From positions 4,801-11,259 of the forward strand of contig CAJTMQ010000033.1 in the NCBI GenBank assembly GCA_910577215.1: a DNA stretch of 6,459 nucleotides, given 5' to 3'. The notes under the pieces are model-generated. The model searched no databases and was not told the origin of the DNA. It saw only the letters and a program-made list of their open reading frames with translations. The position numbers and the translations under genes are program-made. The stretch's first letter is position 1. Each line of letters starts with the position of its first letter. The stretch comes from an uncultured Eubacterium sp. Lineage in GTDB: Bacteria; Bacillota; Clostridia; Oscillospirales; Acutalibacteraceae. Positions 1 to 6,459 of the stretch are shown piece by piece.

Positions 1-40
1 CTTTTTTGTAGTAATATATTGTAATTAATATTTATTTTTA

Positions 41-69
41 TTGACGAACAATATTTTAAATGGTATCAT
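41..69 (+). promoter_or_regulatory. Sigma-A type promoter with extended -10, driving the GH2/GH38-like operon
   Basis: A -35 box TTGACG at 41-46 (5 of 6 matches to TTGACA) and a -10 box TATCAT at 64-69 (5 of 6 to TATAAT) are separated by exactly 17 bp. A TG dinucleotide at 61-62 sits one base before the -10 box, giving an extended -10 element. Positions 1-40 are almost entirely A and T and could act as an UP-type element. Transcription would begin near 75-78, leaving about 50 nt of leader before the GH2 start codon. No cre-like site or convincing operator palindrome is seen, so regulation cannot be read from this sequence. Confidence 0.8.
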
Positions 70-87
70 AAAAATAATTGTGAATAT

Positions 88-106
88 GAAAAGCAGAGCT
101 TTTTTC
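88..106 (+). promoter_or_regulatory. Small U-tailed hairpin in the operon leader (weak)
   Basis: AAAAGC (89-94), a 3-nt AGA loop (95-97) and GCTTTT (98-103) form a 6-bp stem that runs straight into two more T residues. It lies inside the predicted leader, 5 to 10 nt upstream of the ribosome binding site. The shape recalls a terminator or attenuator, but four of the six pairs are A-U, so the structure is weak. It may have no function. No alternative anti-terminator pairing was identified. Confidence 0.25.
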
Positions 107-110
107 AATA

Positions 111-116
111 GAGGAG
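111..116 (+). promoter_or_regulatory. Ribosome binding site of the GH2 gene
   Basis: GAGGAG at 111-116 lies 8 nt before the ATG at 125. It fixes the start there. Upstream in-frame candidates, a TTG at 41 and an ATG at 86, have no Shine-Dalgarno sequence, and the TTG at 41 is itself part of the -35 box. Confidence 0.85.
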
Positions 117-124
117 TAAAAACT

Positions 125-3100
125 ATGAAATACCGAATCAGCAGAGAATTACATACTGATTTTTCCGTTTTTGAGCAAAACAAATTGCCCGAACGCAGCT
201 ACTTTATACCTTTTTCAAATACCGAAAAACTTCAGCAAAGCAATTATAAAAATGAAAGATATATCTCCGACCGCATTATGAGCTTAAGCGGGAAGTGGGA
301 TTTTGCTTATTTTGATAAACTCAGCAAGGTGCCTGCTGAATTAAACACGGATATTTTTCCGTTTAATACTGCAGAAATTCCCTGCACATGGCAGCGCACA
401 GGCTATGACCAGATTGCGTACATAAACACACGCTATCCTTTTCCTAAAAAACCGCCGCACATTCCGCAGGATGTTGCAGTAGGCATTTACCGCAAAAAAA
501 TTCTTATTGAAAATGCAGACACCCGCAGAGTTCTGACATTTTTAGGTGTTGCAGGTGCACTTGCAATATATATCAACGGCACATATGTGGGCTACAGCGA
601 AGGCAGCCATAATTCAGCTGAGTTTGATATTACTCCATTTTTGAACAATGGTGAAAATGAAATTGTTGCCGTTGTTTACAAATGGAGCAACGGAACATAC
701 CTAGAATGTCAGGATATGTTCAGAGAAAACGGCATCTTCCGTGATGTTTATATTACATCAACCCAAAGCAGCTATATCAATGATTTTCTCATTCGCCCTG
801 TTAAAAACTTTGACGGTACATATGATGTTCATATTTCCGTTGATGGTGAATTTGAAGAAAATACTCGCATTGAAATTAAAGCTATAGATGATGAGGTGCT
901 TTTTGAAACAAGCCTGCTGCCTCAAAAGGAAACTGCTGTTTCGGTTTGTTATGTTGATGAATGGAGTGCCGAAACACCAAAGCTGTATGAAGCCACAGTA
1001 ACCTTATATCGTGATGAAGAGGAACTTGAAGCCATACGTACATATATAGGCTTTAAGGATATAAAAATAGACGGCGAGGTATTCCTGTTTAACGGCAAAG
1101 CAATAAAAATGAAGGGTGTTAACCACCACGATACCCATATGACAAAGGGCTATGCTATGAGCCTTGATGATATGGAGCTTGATATAAAGCTGATGAAGGA
1201 ATACAATTGCAATACAGTAAGAACCTCACACTATCCTCCGGATCCTGCATTTTTGACAATGTGTGATATGTACGGTCTTTATGTTGTTGACGAAGCCGAT
1301 ATTGAAACACACGGCTTTTATGCAATCCCCCACAGTACATATAATCCTAACAGATTGAGTAATGATATCAGTTGGGCATCTCATTATCTGGACAGAGTTA
1401 AAAGAATGTACGGCAGAGATAAAAATCATCCGTCAATAACGATGTGGAGTCTTGGCAATGAATCGGGCGGATATAAATGTCAGGACGTCTGTTACGATTT
1501 CTTAAAAGAGGTTAATCCTGAAATTCCCGTACATTATGAAGGCGTTAACCGCAGCAAGCGATGGGCGTATGACGTTGTGTCACGTATGTATGCCACACAG
1601 GATTTAATGAGAAAAATTTTAAAAGGCACCGCAGGAAAAAAATATAAGGGTAAGCCATTTTTTCAGTGCGAATATGCTCATGCAATGGGCAACGGTCCCG
1701 GCGGGCTTGAGGAATATATGCAGCTTTTCTATTCTTCAGATCAGTTTATGGGCGGCTGCATATGGGAATGGGCTGATCACAGTGTTTATGATGAAAATGC
1801 AAAATACAAGTGGACCTACGGCGGTGACCACAATGAGCCTATACACGACGGCAATTTCTGTGTTGACGGTTTGTTCTATCCCAACCGTGAGCCGTCAAGC
1901 GGAGCGCTCGAAATGAAGGCATGCTACCGCCCTGTGCGTGCAAGCCATATAGGCGGCGGAAACTTTGAATTCTGGAACACACAAAGCTTTGTTTCAACAG
2001 GCAATATTGTAATTGAATATGAAATACTTGAAAGCGGTCTGCCTGTTCAAAACGGAAAATTTGAAGTTGATATTCCCGCAGAGGATAAGCACGTTTTCAG
2101 CATAGTATGCGAATCCTTTAACGCGGCAGACACAGATGTATTTGTCAACTTCACATACAAAAATAAGGATAATGGTTTTGAAATTGCAAAGGAGCAGATT
2201 GTTCTTTCTGCTGCTGAAATACAGTCTGCAAAACAGCTTAAATCTGCCAATATAAATTGCAGCAAAAAGGAAATTAAAATTGATTTTCCAAACGGCAGTG
2301 CTGCTTTCAATAAGAAAAAAGGTCTTATAAGCTACAATATTAACGGCAAAGAATATATCAATCAGAATCCTGAGGACGGCAGGTTCGGCTTTGTTCCTCA
2401 TATTTACAGAGGCAGACTTGATAATGATCAGTATATTGTTATTTTCTGGAATATTATCGGTCTTGAAAGTGCCAAACCCAAACTCCGTTCCTGTAAGCTG
2501 ATTACTGACGATAACGGCAGAAGCATTATCAGAACAACCTACCGCTTTGTCACAAGAGGTATTTTTACTCTTGCAAAGGCTGTTGTTGATTACTGTTTTA
2601 ACGAAGACGGCACGGTTTATGTTACATCAAAGCTGAAAAAGAGCTGTCCGTTCACTGACCAGCTTCCGCGATTCGGTGTTCACTGTGAGCTTGCATCGGA
2701 TTTAAACAAGGTGGAATATTACGGTCTTGGTCCTGCTGAAAACTATTCTGATTTTAAGGAGCATTCAACAATCGGAATATATGAAAGCACTGTTGCTGAA
2801 ATGGCACACAAATATATCAAGCCGCAGGATTCAGGAAACCGCGGTGAAACACGCTACTCCGTTCTTAAATCAGAAAACGGAGAGGCAATCCGATTCAATG
2901 CTGTTAACAAGCCTTTCAGCTTCAATGCAAATCATTTTACATTAAATCAGCTTATTGCCGCTGAGCACATTGAAGATTTACCTGATACAAACACTACATT
3001 TGCCTCAATAGACGGCTTTGTAAGAGGAACAGGCTCAGGAAGCTGCGGCCCTGCTCCGTCAAAAGAGCATCTTATCAACTTCGGCTATAAAAAGCCGCTT

Positions 3101-3136
3101 GAATTTACATTTGAGATTGTTCCCGTAAAAAAATAA
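125..3136 (+). CDS. LacZ-type GH2 beta-galactosidase / beta-glycosidase, cytoplasmic
   Basis: A 1003-residue glycoside hydrolase family 2 enzyme, close in length and collinear with E. coli LacZ (1023 residues). It should remove terminal beta-linked sugars, probably beta-galactosides, by the retaining mechanism. Domains by eye: jelly-roll sugar-binding domain about 50-212 (ending in a YLECQDMFRENGIFRDV motif like LacZ), immunoglobulin-like domain about 213-307, TIM barrel about 308-600, linking beta domain about 600-700, and C-terminal beta-galactosidase small-chain domain about 715-1003. Visible active-site residues are acid/base E446 in WSLGNES, nucleophile E516 in CEYAHAMGN, metal ligands E394 and H396 in IETHG, and the histidines in GVNHHDTH and RTSHYP. 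FCVDGLF replaces LacZ FCMNGLV, and SCGP with C974 replaces the loop carrying LacZ W999. This makes the exact substrate uncertain. There is no signal peptide, so it acts inside the cell on imported sugar. It is the first gene of a two-gene operon behind a strong promoter. The family call is very secure; galactose specificity is inferred. Confidence 0.95.
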   Translation: MKYRISRELHTDFSVFEQNKLPERSYFIPFSNTEKLQQSNYKNERYISDRIMSLSGKWDFAYFDKLSKVPAELNTDIFPFNTAEIPCTWQRTGYDQIAYINTRYPFPKKPPHIPQDVAVGIYRKKILIENADTRRVLTFLGVAGALAIYINGTYVGYSEGSHNSAEFDITPFLNNGENEIVAVVYKWSNGTYLECQDMFRENGIFRDVYITSTQSSYINDFLIRPVKNFDGTYDVHISVDGEFEENTRIEIKAIDDEVLFETSLLPQKETAVSVCYVDEWSAETPKLYEATVTLYRDEEELEAIRTYIGFKDIKIDGEVFLFNGKAIKMKGVNHHDTHMTKGYAMSLDDMELDIKLMKEYNCNTVRTSHYPPDPAFLTMCDMYGLYVVDEADIETHGFYAIPHSTYNPNRLSNDISWASHYLDRVKRMYGRDKNHPSITMWSLGNESGGYKCQDVCYDFLKEVNPEIPVHYEGVNRSKRWAYDVVSRMYATQDLMRKILKGTAGKKYKGKPFFQCEYAHAMGNGPGGLEEYMQLFYSSDQFMGGCIWEWADHSVYDENAKYKWTYGGDHNEPIHDGNFCVDGLFYPNREPSSGALEMKACYRPVRASHIGGGNFEFWNTQSFVSTGNIVIEYEILESGLPVQNGKFEVDIPAEDKHVFSIVCESFNAADTDVFVNFTYKNKDNGFEIAKEQIVLSAAEIQSAKQLKSANINCSKKEIKIDFPNGSAAFNKKKGLISYNINGKEYINQNPEDGRFGFVPHIYRGRLDNDQYIVIFWNIIGLESAKPKLRSCKLITDDNGRSIIRTTYRFVTRGIFTLAKAVVDYCFNEDGTVYVTSKLKKSCPFTDQLPRFGVHCELASDLNKVEYYGLGPAENYSDFKEHSTIGIYESTVAEMAHKYIKPQDSGNRGETRYSVLKSENGEAIRFNAVNKPFSFNANHFTLNQLIAAEHIEDLPDTNTTFASIDGFVRGTGSGSCGPAPSKEHLINFGYKKPLEFTFEIVPVKK

Positions 3137-3147
3137 CCATATCTAAC

Positions 3148-3152
3148 GGAGG
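3148..3152 (+). promoter_or_regulatory. Ribosome binding site of the GH38-like gene
   Basis: A perfect GGAGG core at 3148-3152 lies 9 nt before the ATG at 3162, inside the 25-bp gap after the GH2 stop codon. No promoter or terminator fits in this gap, which supports co-transcription with independent, efficient translation of the second gene. Confidence 0.85.
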
Positions 3153-3161
3153 CATCCGCAG

Positions 3162-5201
3162 ATGAAAAAATTATTTGTTGTTTCTAAAACACATCTTGAT
3201 CTTGGTTTTACGGATTTCGCCTGTAAAATCAAAAAACAATACATAGATTCCTTTATACCCGGTGCCGTTAATCTTGCTGCACAGGTCAACAATGAAACCG
3301 AAAAGAATTTTATATGGACAACAGGCTCCTGGATACTTAAAGAAGCCCTGCTTCACGGCACAGACGAGCAAAAGACGAGTTTGAAAAATGCGATTAAAAA
3401 GGGAAATATTGTTCCCCACGCAATGCCGTTCACTACGCACACCGAGCTTCTTGATGAAGACACGCTCGAATACGGGCTTTCAATAGTTGATAAGCTTGAT
3501 GAAATCAGAGGAAGAAAAACAGTTGCCGCAAAGCTTACGGATGTTCCCGGTCACACCAAAGGGCTTGTTAAGGCTCTTGCCGCTCACGGAATCAAGCTGC
3601 TGCACATAGGTGTTAACGGTGCTTCAACTCTTCCGGAGGTTCCGCCCTGCTTTTTATGGAAATGTGAGGACTCAGAGATTGTTGTTATTTACTCAGGCGC
3701 ATACGGCGGTGCTTTCAAATGCGATTTGGTGGATGAAATTCTTTATTTTGACCATACGCTTGATAACCACGGTGCACCGTCTTCAAAAAAAATTCTTAAT
3801 AAAATCGGTGCAATAAAAAAGCAGTACCCCGATTATGAGGTAACTGCAGGCAGTATGGATGATTTTGCAGATGTGTTATGGGAAAAGCGAGCTTTGCTTC
3901 CTGTTGTTAAAAACGAAATTGGTGATACCTGGATTCACGGCAGTGCGACAGACCCTTATAAATCTGCTGCACTGAGAGAGCTTATGAGTCTTAAAGGCAA
4001 GTGGCTTGCAGACGGCAGTATGCTTCACGGCAGTGATGAGTACATCCATTTTTCAGATGCACTGCTTTGTGTTGCCGAGCACACCTGCGGAATGGATAAT
4101 AAAAAATTCTTTGCAGATTATGAAAATTATCTGAAAAAGGATTTTGAAGCTGCCAGAAAGCGTGACAATGTTGTTCTTCGCCGACTGCTGCAGGATTTTC
4201 CGCAGAATTTCTTTACCTTTTTAAAAAGAAAGTCCGGCGAATACCATGACGGATGCTACAGTACAATTGAAAAAAGCTGGGCAGAACAGCGCGAATACAT
4301 CACCCTTGCGGTTAACGCATTAGATGAGGAGCATAAAACCGAGGCGATGTCTGCTCTTTCAAGACTGATTCCGGTTGAGCCCGCTGAGATAAAAGAAAAC
4401 CTTAATCCATACGGCACATTTAATCTTGGCAAATGGAGCTTAGCAATCAACGAAAACGGCGGCATAGGCAAGCTTTGCTTTGACGGTGACGATGTTATTG
4501 CTTCAAACAATCAGCCTGCTGCCGAATACCGTGCCTACAGTTCGGAGGATTATGCATTCTGGGTTAAGCATTATACAAGAGATTTAAAGAAAAATATCGG
4601 GTGGGCGCTCGGTGATTTTTCAAGACCTCTTCTGAAATATGCAGACGGCAAATATAAAACAGGAAGATTTTTCTATCATATCAGCGAAGCCTGTGCTGAG
4701 CAGAGCGAAAACAGTATAGAGGTTACTGTTAATCTCACCTGCGAAAAATCACTCTGTGAAGAGCAGGGCGCACCGAGATTAATTCAGCTCATTTATCATT
4801 TAACCGAAAACGGCTTAAAAATAAACACAGGCTGGTTCGGCAAGGATGCCAACAGGCTTACGGAAGCAATTTTTCTGCATTTTTATCCTGCAGGAAAGGA
4901 TATTGTGCTGAACAAAACACTGAGCAAGGTTAACCCAAGCGAGGTTGTTTCAAAGGGCGGAAGAAACCTGCACGCAGTATTCGGTGCCGTTACAAAGAAC
5001 GGCAGATACAGCTTTGTAAACAGGCATAATCCGCTGATTTCAATAGGCAGAGGGAAAATACTTGAAATAGACAATAAACTCGAAAATATAGAGACAGACG
5101 GCATTTCATATGTGCTTTACAATAATGTGTGGGGCACAAACTTCCCGCTTTGGTATGAGGATAACGCAAGCTTTGAATTTGAAATAACTAAAAATGATTA
5201 A
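3162..5201 (+). CDS. GH38-like (DUF5054-type) protein, putative cytoplasmic glycoside hydrolase
   Basis: A 679-residue protein whose first 300 or so residues follow the alpha-mannosidase (GH38) pattern. It opens with a KTHLDLGFTD motif, where H11 and D13 match the zinc-binding HxD. An AIKKGNI segment (77-83) matches the IKxGR region before the active site. LTDVPGHTKGL (125-135) matches the DxFGH motif, and H259 in DTWIHGSATDP matches the last zinc-ligand His. AEHTCGMD (305-312) and NNVWGTNFP (654-662) near the C-terminus look like conserved blocks of the DUF5054 family as I recall it. Roughly 300-400 is probably helical and 410-679 a beta-sandwich. The position of the GH38 nucleophile Asp appears to be H93 (in FTTHTELLDED), so catalysis, if any, may differ. 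There is no signal peptide or membrane segment. It follows the GH2 gene by 25 bp and ends at a terminator, so it is the second and last operon gene. The relation to GH38 is fairly secure; the DUF5054 name is from memory; the substrate is unknown. Confidence 0.75.
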   Translation: MKKLFVVSKTHLDLGFTDFACKIKKQYIDSFIPGAVNLAAQVNNETEKNFIWTTGSWILKEALLHGTDEQKTSLKNAIKKGNIVPHAMPFTTHTELLDEDTLEYGLSIVDKLDEIRGRKTVAAKLTDVPGHTKGLVKALAAHGIKLLHIGVNGASTLPEVPPCFLWKCEDSEIVVIYSGAYGGAFKCDLVDEILYFDHTLDNHGAPSSKKILNKIGAIKKQYPDYEVTAGSMDDFADVLWEKRALLPVVKNEIGDTWIHGSATDPYKSAALRELMSLKGKWLADGSMLHGSDEYIHFSDALLCVAEHTCGMDNKKFFADYENYLKKDFEAARKRDNVVLRRLLQDFPQNFFTFLKRKSGEYHDGCYSTIEKSWAEQREYITLAVNALDEEHKTEAMSALSRLIPVEPAEIKENLNPYGTFNLGKWSLAINENGGIGKLCFDGDDVIASNNQPAAEYRAYSSEDYAFWVKHYTRDLKKNIGWALGDFSRPLLKYADGKYKTGRFFYHISEACAEQSENSIEVTVNLTCEKSLCEEQGAPRLIQLIYHLTENGLKINTGWFGKDANRLTEAIFLHFYPAGKDIVLNKTLSKVNPSEVVSKGGRNLHAVFGAVTKNGRYSFVNRHNPLISIGRGKILEIDNKLENIETDGISYVLYNNVWGTNFPLWYEDNASFEFEITKND

Positions 5202-5205
5202 AAAT

Positions 5206-5230
5206 GGGGGCGGATATAGAATCCGCCCCT
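5206..5230. terminator. Bidirectional intrinsic terminator between convergent genes
   Basis: GGGGCGGAT (5207-5215) pairs perfectly with ATCCGCCCC (5221-5229) around a 5-nt loop, and G5206-T5230 can add a wobble pair. On the + strand the stem is followed by ATGTTTTTACTTTTTT, a U-rich tail for the two-enzyme operon. Read on the - strand, the hairpin is followed by ATTTTTAATCATTTT, giving a tail for the VanZ-family gene. It starts 4 nt after the + strand stop codon and lies 6 nt beyond the - strand stop codon. The stem is GC-rich in an AT-rich setting, so the call is strong. Confidence 0.92.
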
Positions 5231-5236
5231 ATGTTT

Positions 5237-6459
5237 TTACTTTTTTAATGCAGGGATTATGATTTCCGTTTCGTCACCGTTAATAATCGCACCAAAACGG
5301 TAAACAGGCTGATAATAGCCCTTTGTATCAAGCTGATAATCAAGCTCTGCATCCAAAACATTTATATCCTTTTCACCCTGATAATAGCAGACAAATTCAC
5401 CGTTCAGCAGCTTATCATAGGCTTCTCTTTCGGAAATCAATTCAAATTCCTTATACGGCTGATATTTAATTATATTATCATACATCGTTTCAATGCTGCC
5501 ATTTACAGTATATGTTAATTCAATTGCTCCATCATAAAGGCACCCATCTACAAGAAGCTTATTTACTGAAAATTTATAGCTTCCCTCTCCCTCATTGAAA
5601 AACTTTGCTTCTTCAGGAACATCTATACCAAGAGCCTTCAGTGATTTTTCAATTTCACCACGTTCGGCATCTGAAATCAATTCATCACCTGAAAACGCAT
5701 GATAATCAAATGCACCGCCATTATACTTGATTGTTATGATGTGGCCTTCTATTCCGTAAAACCACGCTGTGCTTTCATAATAAATTGTTCTTTCCTCATA
5801 CATTTCTACAGCACATTTATCAAGCATTTCCTGTGCAAGCTGCTTTGCTTCATCATGTGAATACACCTTTGCACTATAAACGGTTTCGCTTATCTCTTCT
5901 TCAGAAAAATCACTTTCTGTACTTACGGTTATATCCGTTTCCCTATAAATATAATTGCTGCTTAAATTGCCAAGCTCCTGAGCAGAATACGCAATAAAAA
6001 TTGAAGAAAACATTGCAACTGCAAGCAAAAGCGGAAGCTGCTGCAGCACAACAGGCAAAATTTTAACCTGCTGCTTTTTTATTTTTTTATAAACCGAGAA
6101 TACAATGCTGAATAAACCGTAGCCAATCATTGCACCAAGCAGATTATCAAACAAATCATCAACCTCGAAAATACCGAGCCTGAATGTAAGCTGCGTAAGT
6201 TCAATAGTAAGCGTAAAGACAAAGCCTGCAAGATAAACCCTCCGGAAAGCCCTGAATTTTTTAAACAGTATCGGCAGCATAAATCCGAATGGCACGAACA
6301 TTAAAATATTAAGAATAATATTTCTCCATTCACTGAAAAGAAAGTAATTCCATGCAAGCTTATATGAATAAAACGGATGCAGCTGATATACATACTGCAT
6401 TCCGAAGTGCACGTGTCTGCTGAGCATGGTTGCACCTATAACCACAACGATATAACAGA
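5237..6459 (-). CDS. VanZ-family membrane protein with large extracytoplasmic C-terminal domain (5' end outside window)
   Basis: About 407 residues are visible; the reading frame stays open to the window edge, and the true start is probably a few to about 20 codons further. The first visible codons (CYIVVV, then the GTG at 6445) look like the middle of the first membrane helix. No ribosome binding site precedes that GTG or the ATG at 6427. Numbering from the GTG, membrane helices lie at about 42-60, 70-88, 98-118 and 129-153. The VanZ signature is clear: NILMFVPFGFMLP, IELTQ (E82), and FEVDDLFDNLLGAMIGY (D96, D97, N101, G104). Basic stretches FKKFRAFRR and YKKIKKQQVK mark the cytoplasmic side. 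This places residues after about 155 outside the membrane. That acidic domain of about 245 residues is unusual for VanZ, and its end (DTKGYYQPVYRFGAIING) faintly recalls YycI-like cell-surface domains. VanZ from enterococci gives low-level teicoplanin resistance, but most chromosomal homologues have unknown roles, so this should not be called a resistance gene. It converges on the sugar operon across a shared terminator. Confidence 0.85.
   Translation of the reverse strand, partial: CYIVVVIGATMLSRHVHFGMQYVYQLHPFYSYKLAWNYFLFSEWRNIILNILMFVPFGFMLPILFKKFRAFRRVYLAGFVFTLTIELTQLTFRLGIFEVDDLFDNLLGAMIGYGLFSIVFSVYKKIKKQQVKILPVVLQQLPLLLAVAMFSSIFIAYSAQELGNLSSNYIYRETDITVSTESDFSEEEISETVYSAKVYSHDEAKQLAQEMLDKCAVEMYEERTIYYESTAWFYGIEGHIITIKYNGGAFDYHAFSGDELISDAERGEIEKSLKALGIDVPEEAKFFNEGEGSYKFSVNKLLVDGCLYDGAIELTYTVNGSIETMYDNIIKYQPYKEFELISEREAYDKLLNGEFVCYYQGEKDINVLDAELDYQLDTKGYYQPVYRFGAIINGDETEIIIPALKK

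Noticed and set aside
16..31. Inverted repeat ATATT-N6-AATAT upstream of the promoter, as an operator
   Set aside because: Five-base A/T arms are expected by chance in a stretch that is nearly all A and T, and no known regulator site is matched.
41..124. N-terminal extension of the GH2 protein beginning at TTG 41 or ATG 86
   Set aside because: Neither has a ribosome binding site, the TTG is part of the -35 box, and the ATG at 125 has GAGGAG at ideal spacing. The extra residues do not resemble a signal peptide or GH2 sequence.
1155..1429. Two overlapping antisense open frames across the TIM-barrel region
   Set aside because: Both lie opposite highly conserved LacZ-like motifs (RTSHYP, IETHG) and have no supporting start or promoter.
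1674..1916. Alternative + strand frame over the GH2 catalytic region
   Set aside because: It is overlapped fully by the region encoding the nucleophile motif and following conserved blocks, and shows no independent start signal.
1994..2401. Antisense open frame of 135 codons inside the GH2 gene
   Set aside because: It lies opposite a conserved part of a clearly functional enzyme, has a Cys- and Phe-rich unlikely composition and no ribosome binding site. It is a by-product of the codon pattern of the real gene.
5785..5997. + strand open frame of 70 codons opposite the VanZ-family gene
   Set aside because: It is antisense to the extracytoplasmic domain, with no ribosome binding site and a low-complexity His/Leu/Tyr-rich product.
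6443..6445. GTG at 6445 as the true start of the VanZ-family gene
   Set aside because: The frame is open further upstream and encodes hydrophobic residues continuing a membrane helix. No Shine-Dalgarno sequence precedes the GTG, so the gene most likely begins outside the window.
5237..6459. Labelling the VanZ-family gene as a glycopeptide resistance determinant
   Set aside because: No vanA/vanH/vanX/vanY or vanR/vanS genes are nearby, and most VanZ-domain proteins on chromosomes have no known link to resistance.
1..6459. CRISPR arrays, tRNA/rRNA genes, insertion sequences or defence genes
   Set aside because: No spaced direct repeats, cloverleaf-like sequence, transposase motifs or terminal inverted repeats were seen. 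The window is almost fully occupied by three ordinary coding regions.

Overview
The window looks like part of a chromosome from a low-to-moderate GC Gram-positive bacterium, most likely a gut Clostridia/Oscillospiraceae-type Firmicute. This rests on AT-rich intergenic DNA, strong GGAGG-type ribosome binding sites, a consensus sigma-A promoter, and gene content (LacZ-type GH2, a GH38-like protein, VanZ family) common in such genomes. Genus and species cannot be determined from the sequence.

Layout: positions 1-124 are a short AT-rich leader. It carries a near-consensus extended -10 promoter (41-69), a small U-tailed hairpin and a good ribosome binding site. Two genes on the + strand follow, separated by 25 bp: a 1003-residue LacZ-like GH2 enzyme (125-3136) and a 679-residue protein of the GH38-like/DUF5054 type (3162-5201). 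A hairpin terminator (5206-5230) ends this operon. It also serves the convergent gene on the - strand (5237 to beyond 6459), a VanZ-family membrane protein with an unusually large extracytoplasmic C-terminal domain. The start of that gene lies outside the window.

Working model: the two + strand enzymes have no signal peptide or membrane segment, so they probably act in the cytoplasm on imported oligosaccharides. The GH2 protein has all the main LacZ catalytic residues and should be an active exo-beta-glycosidase, probably a beta-galactosidase. Its C-terminal substrate-contact loop differs from E. coli LacZ, so lactose may not be its natural substrate. The partner has the metal-binding frame of GH38 alpha-mannosidases, but a His seems to stand where the nucleophilic Asp normally lies, so its reaction is uncertain. 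The operon pairing suggests both act on the same glycan. No transporter, regulator, mobile element, RNA gene or CRISPR array is visible. The VanZ gene is separately transcribed and has no evident functional link.

No clearly new multi-gene system is present. The points most worth a second look are the altered active site of the GH38-like protein, its coupling to the GH2 enzyme, and the VanZ fusion architecture.
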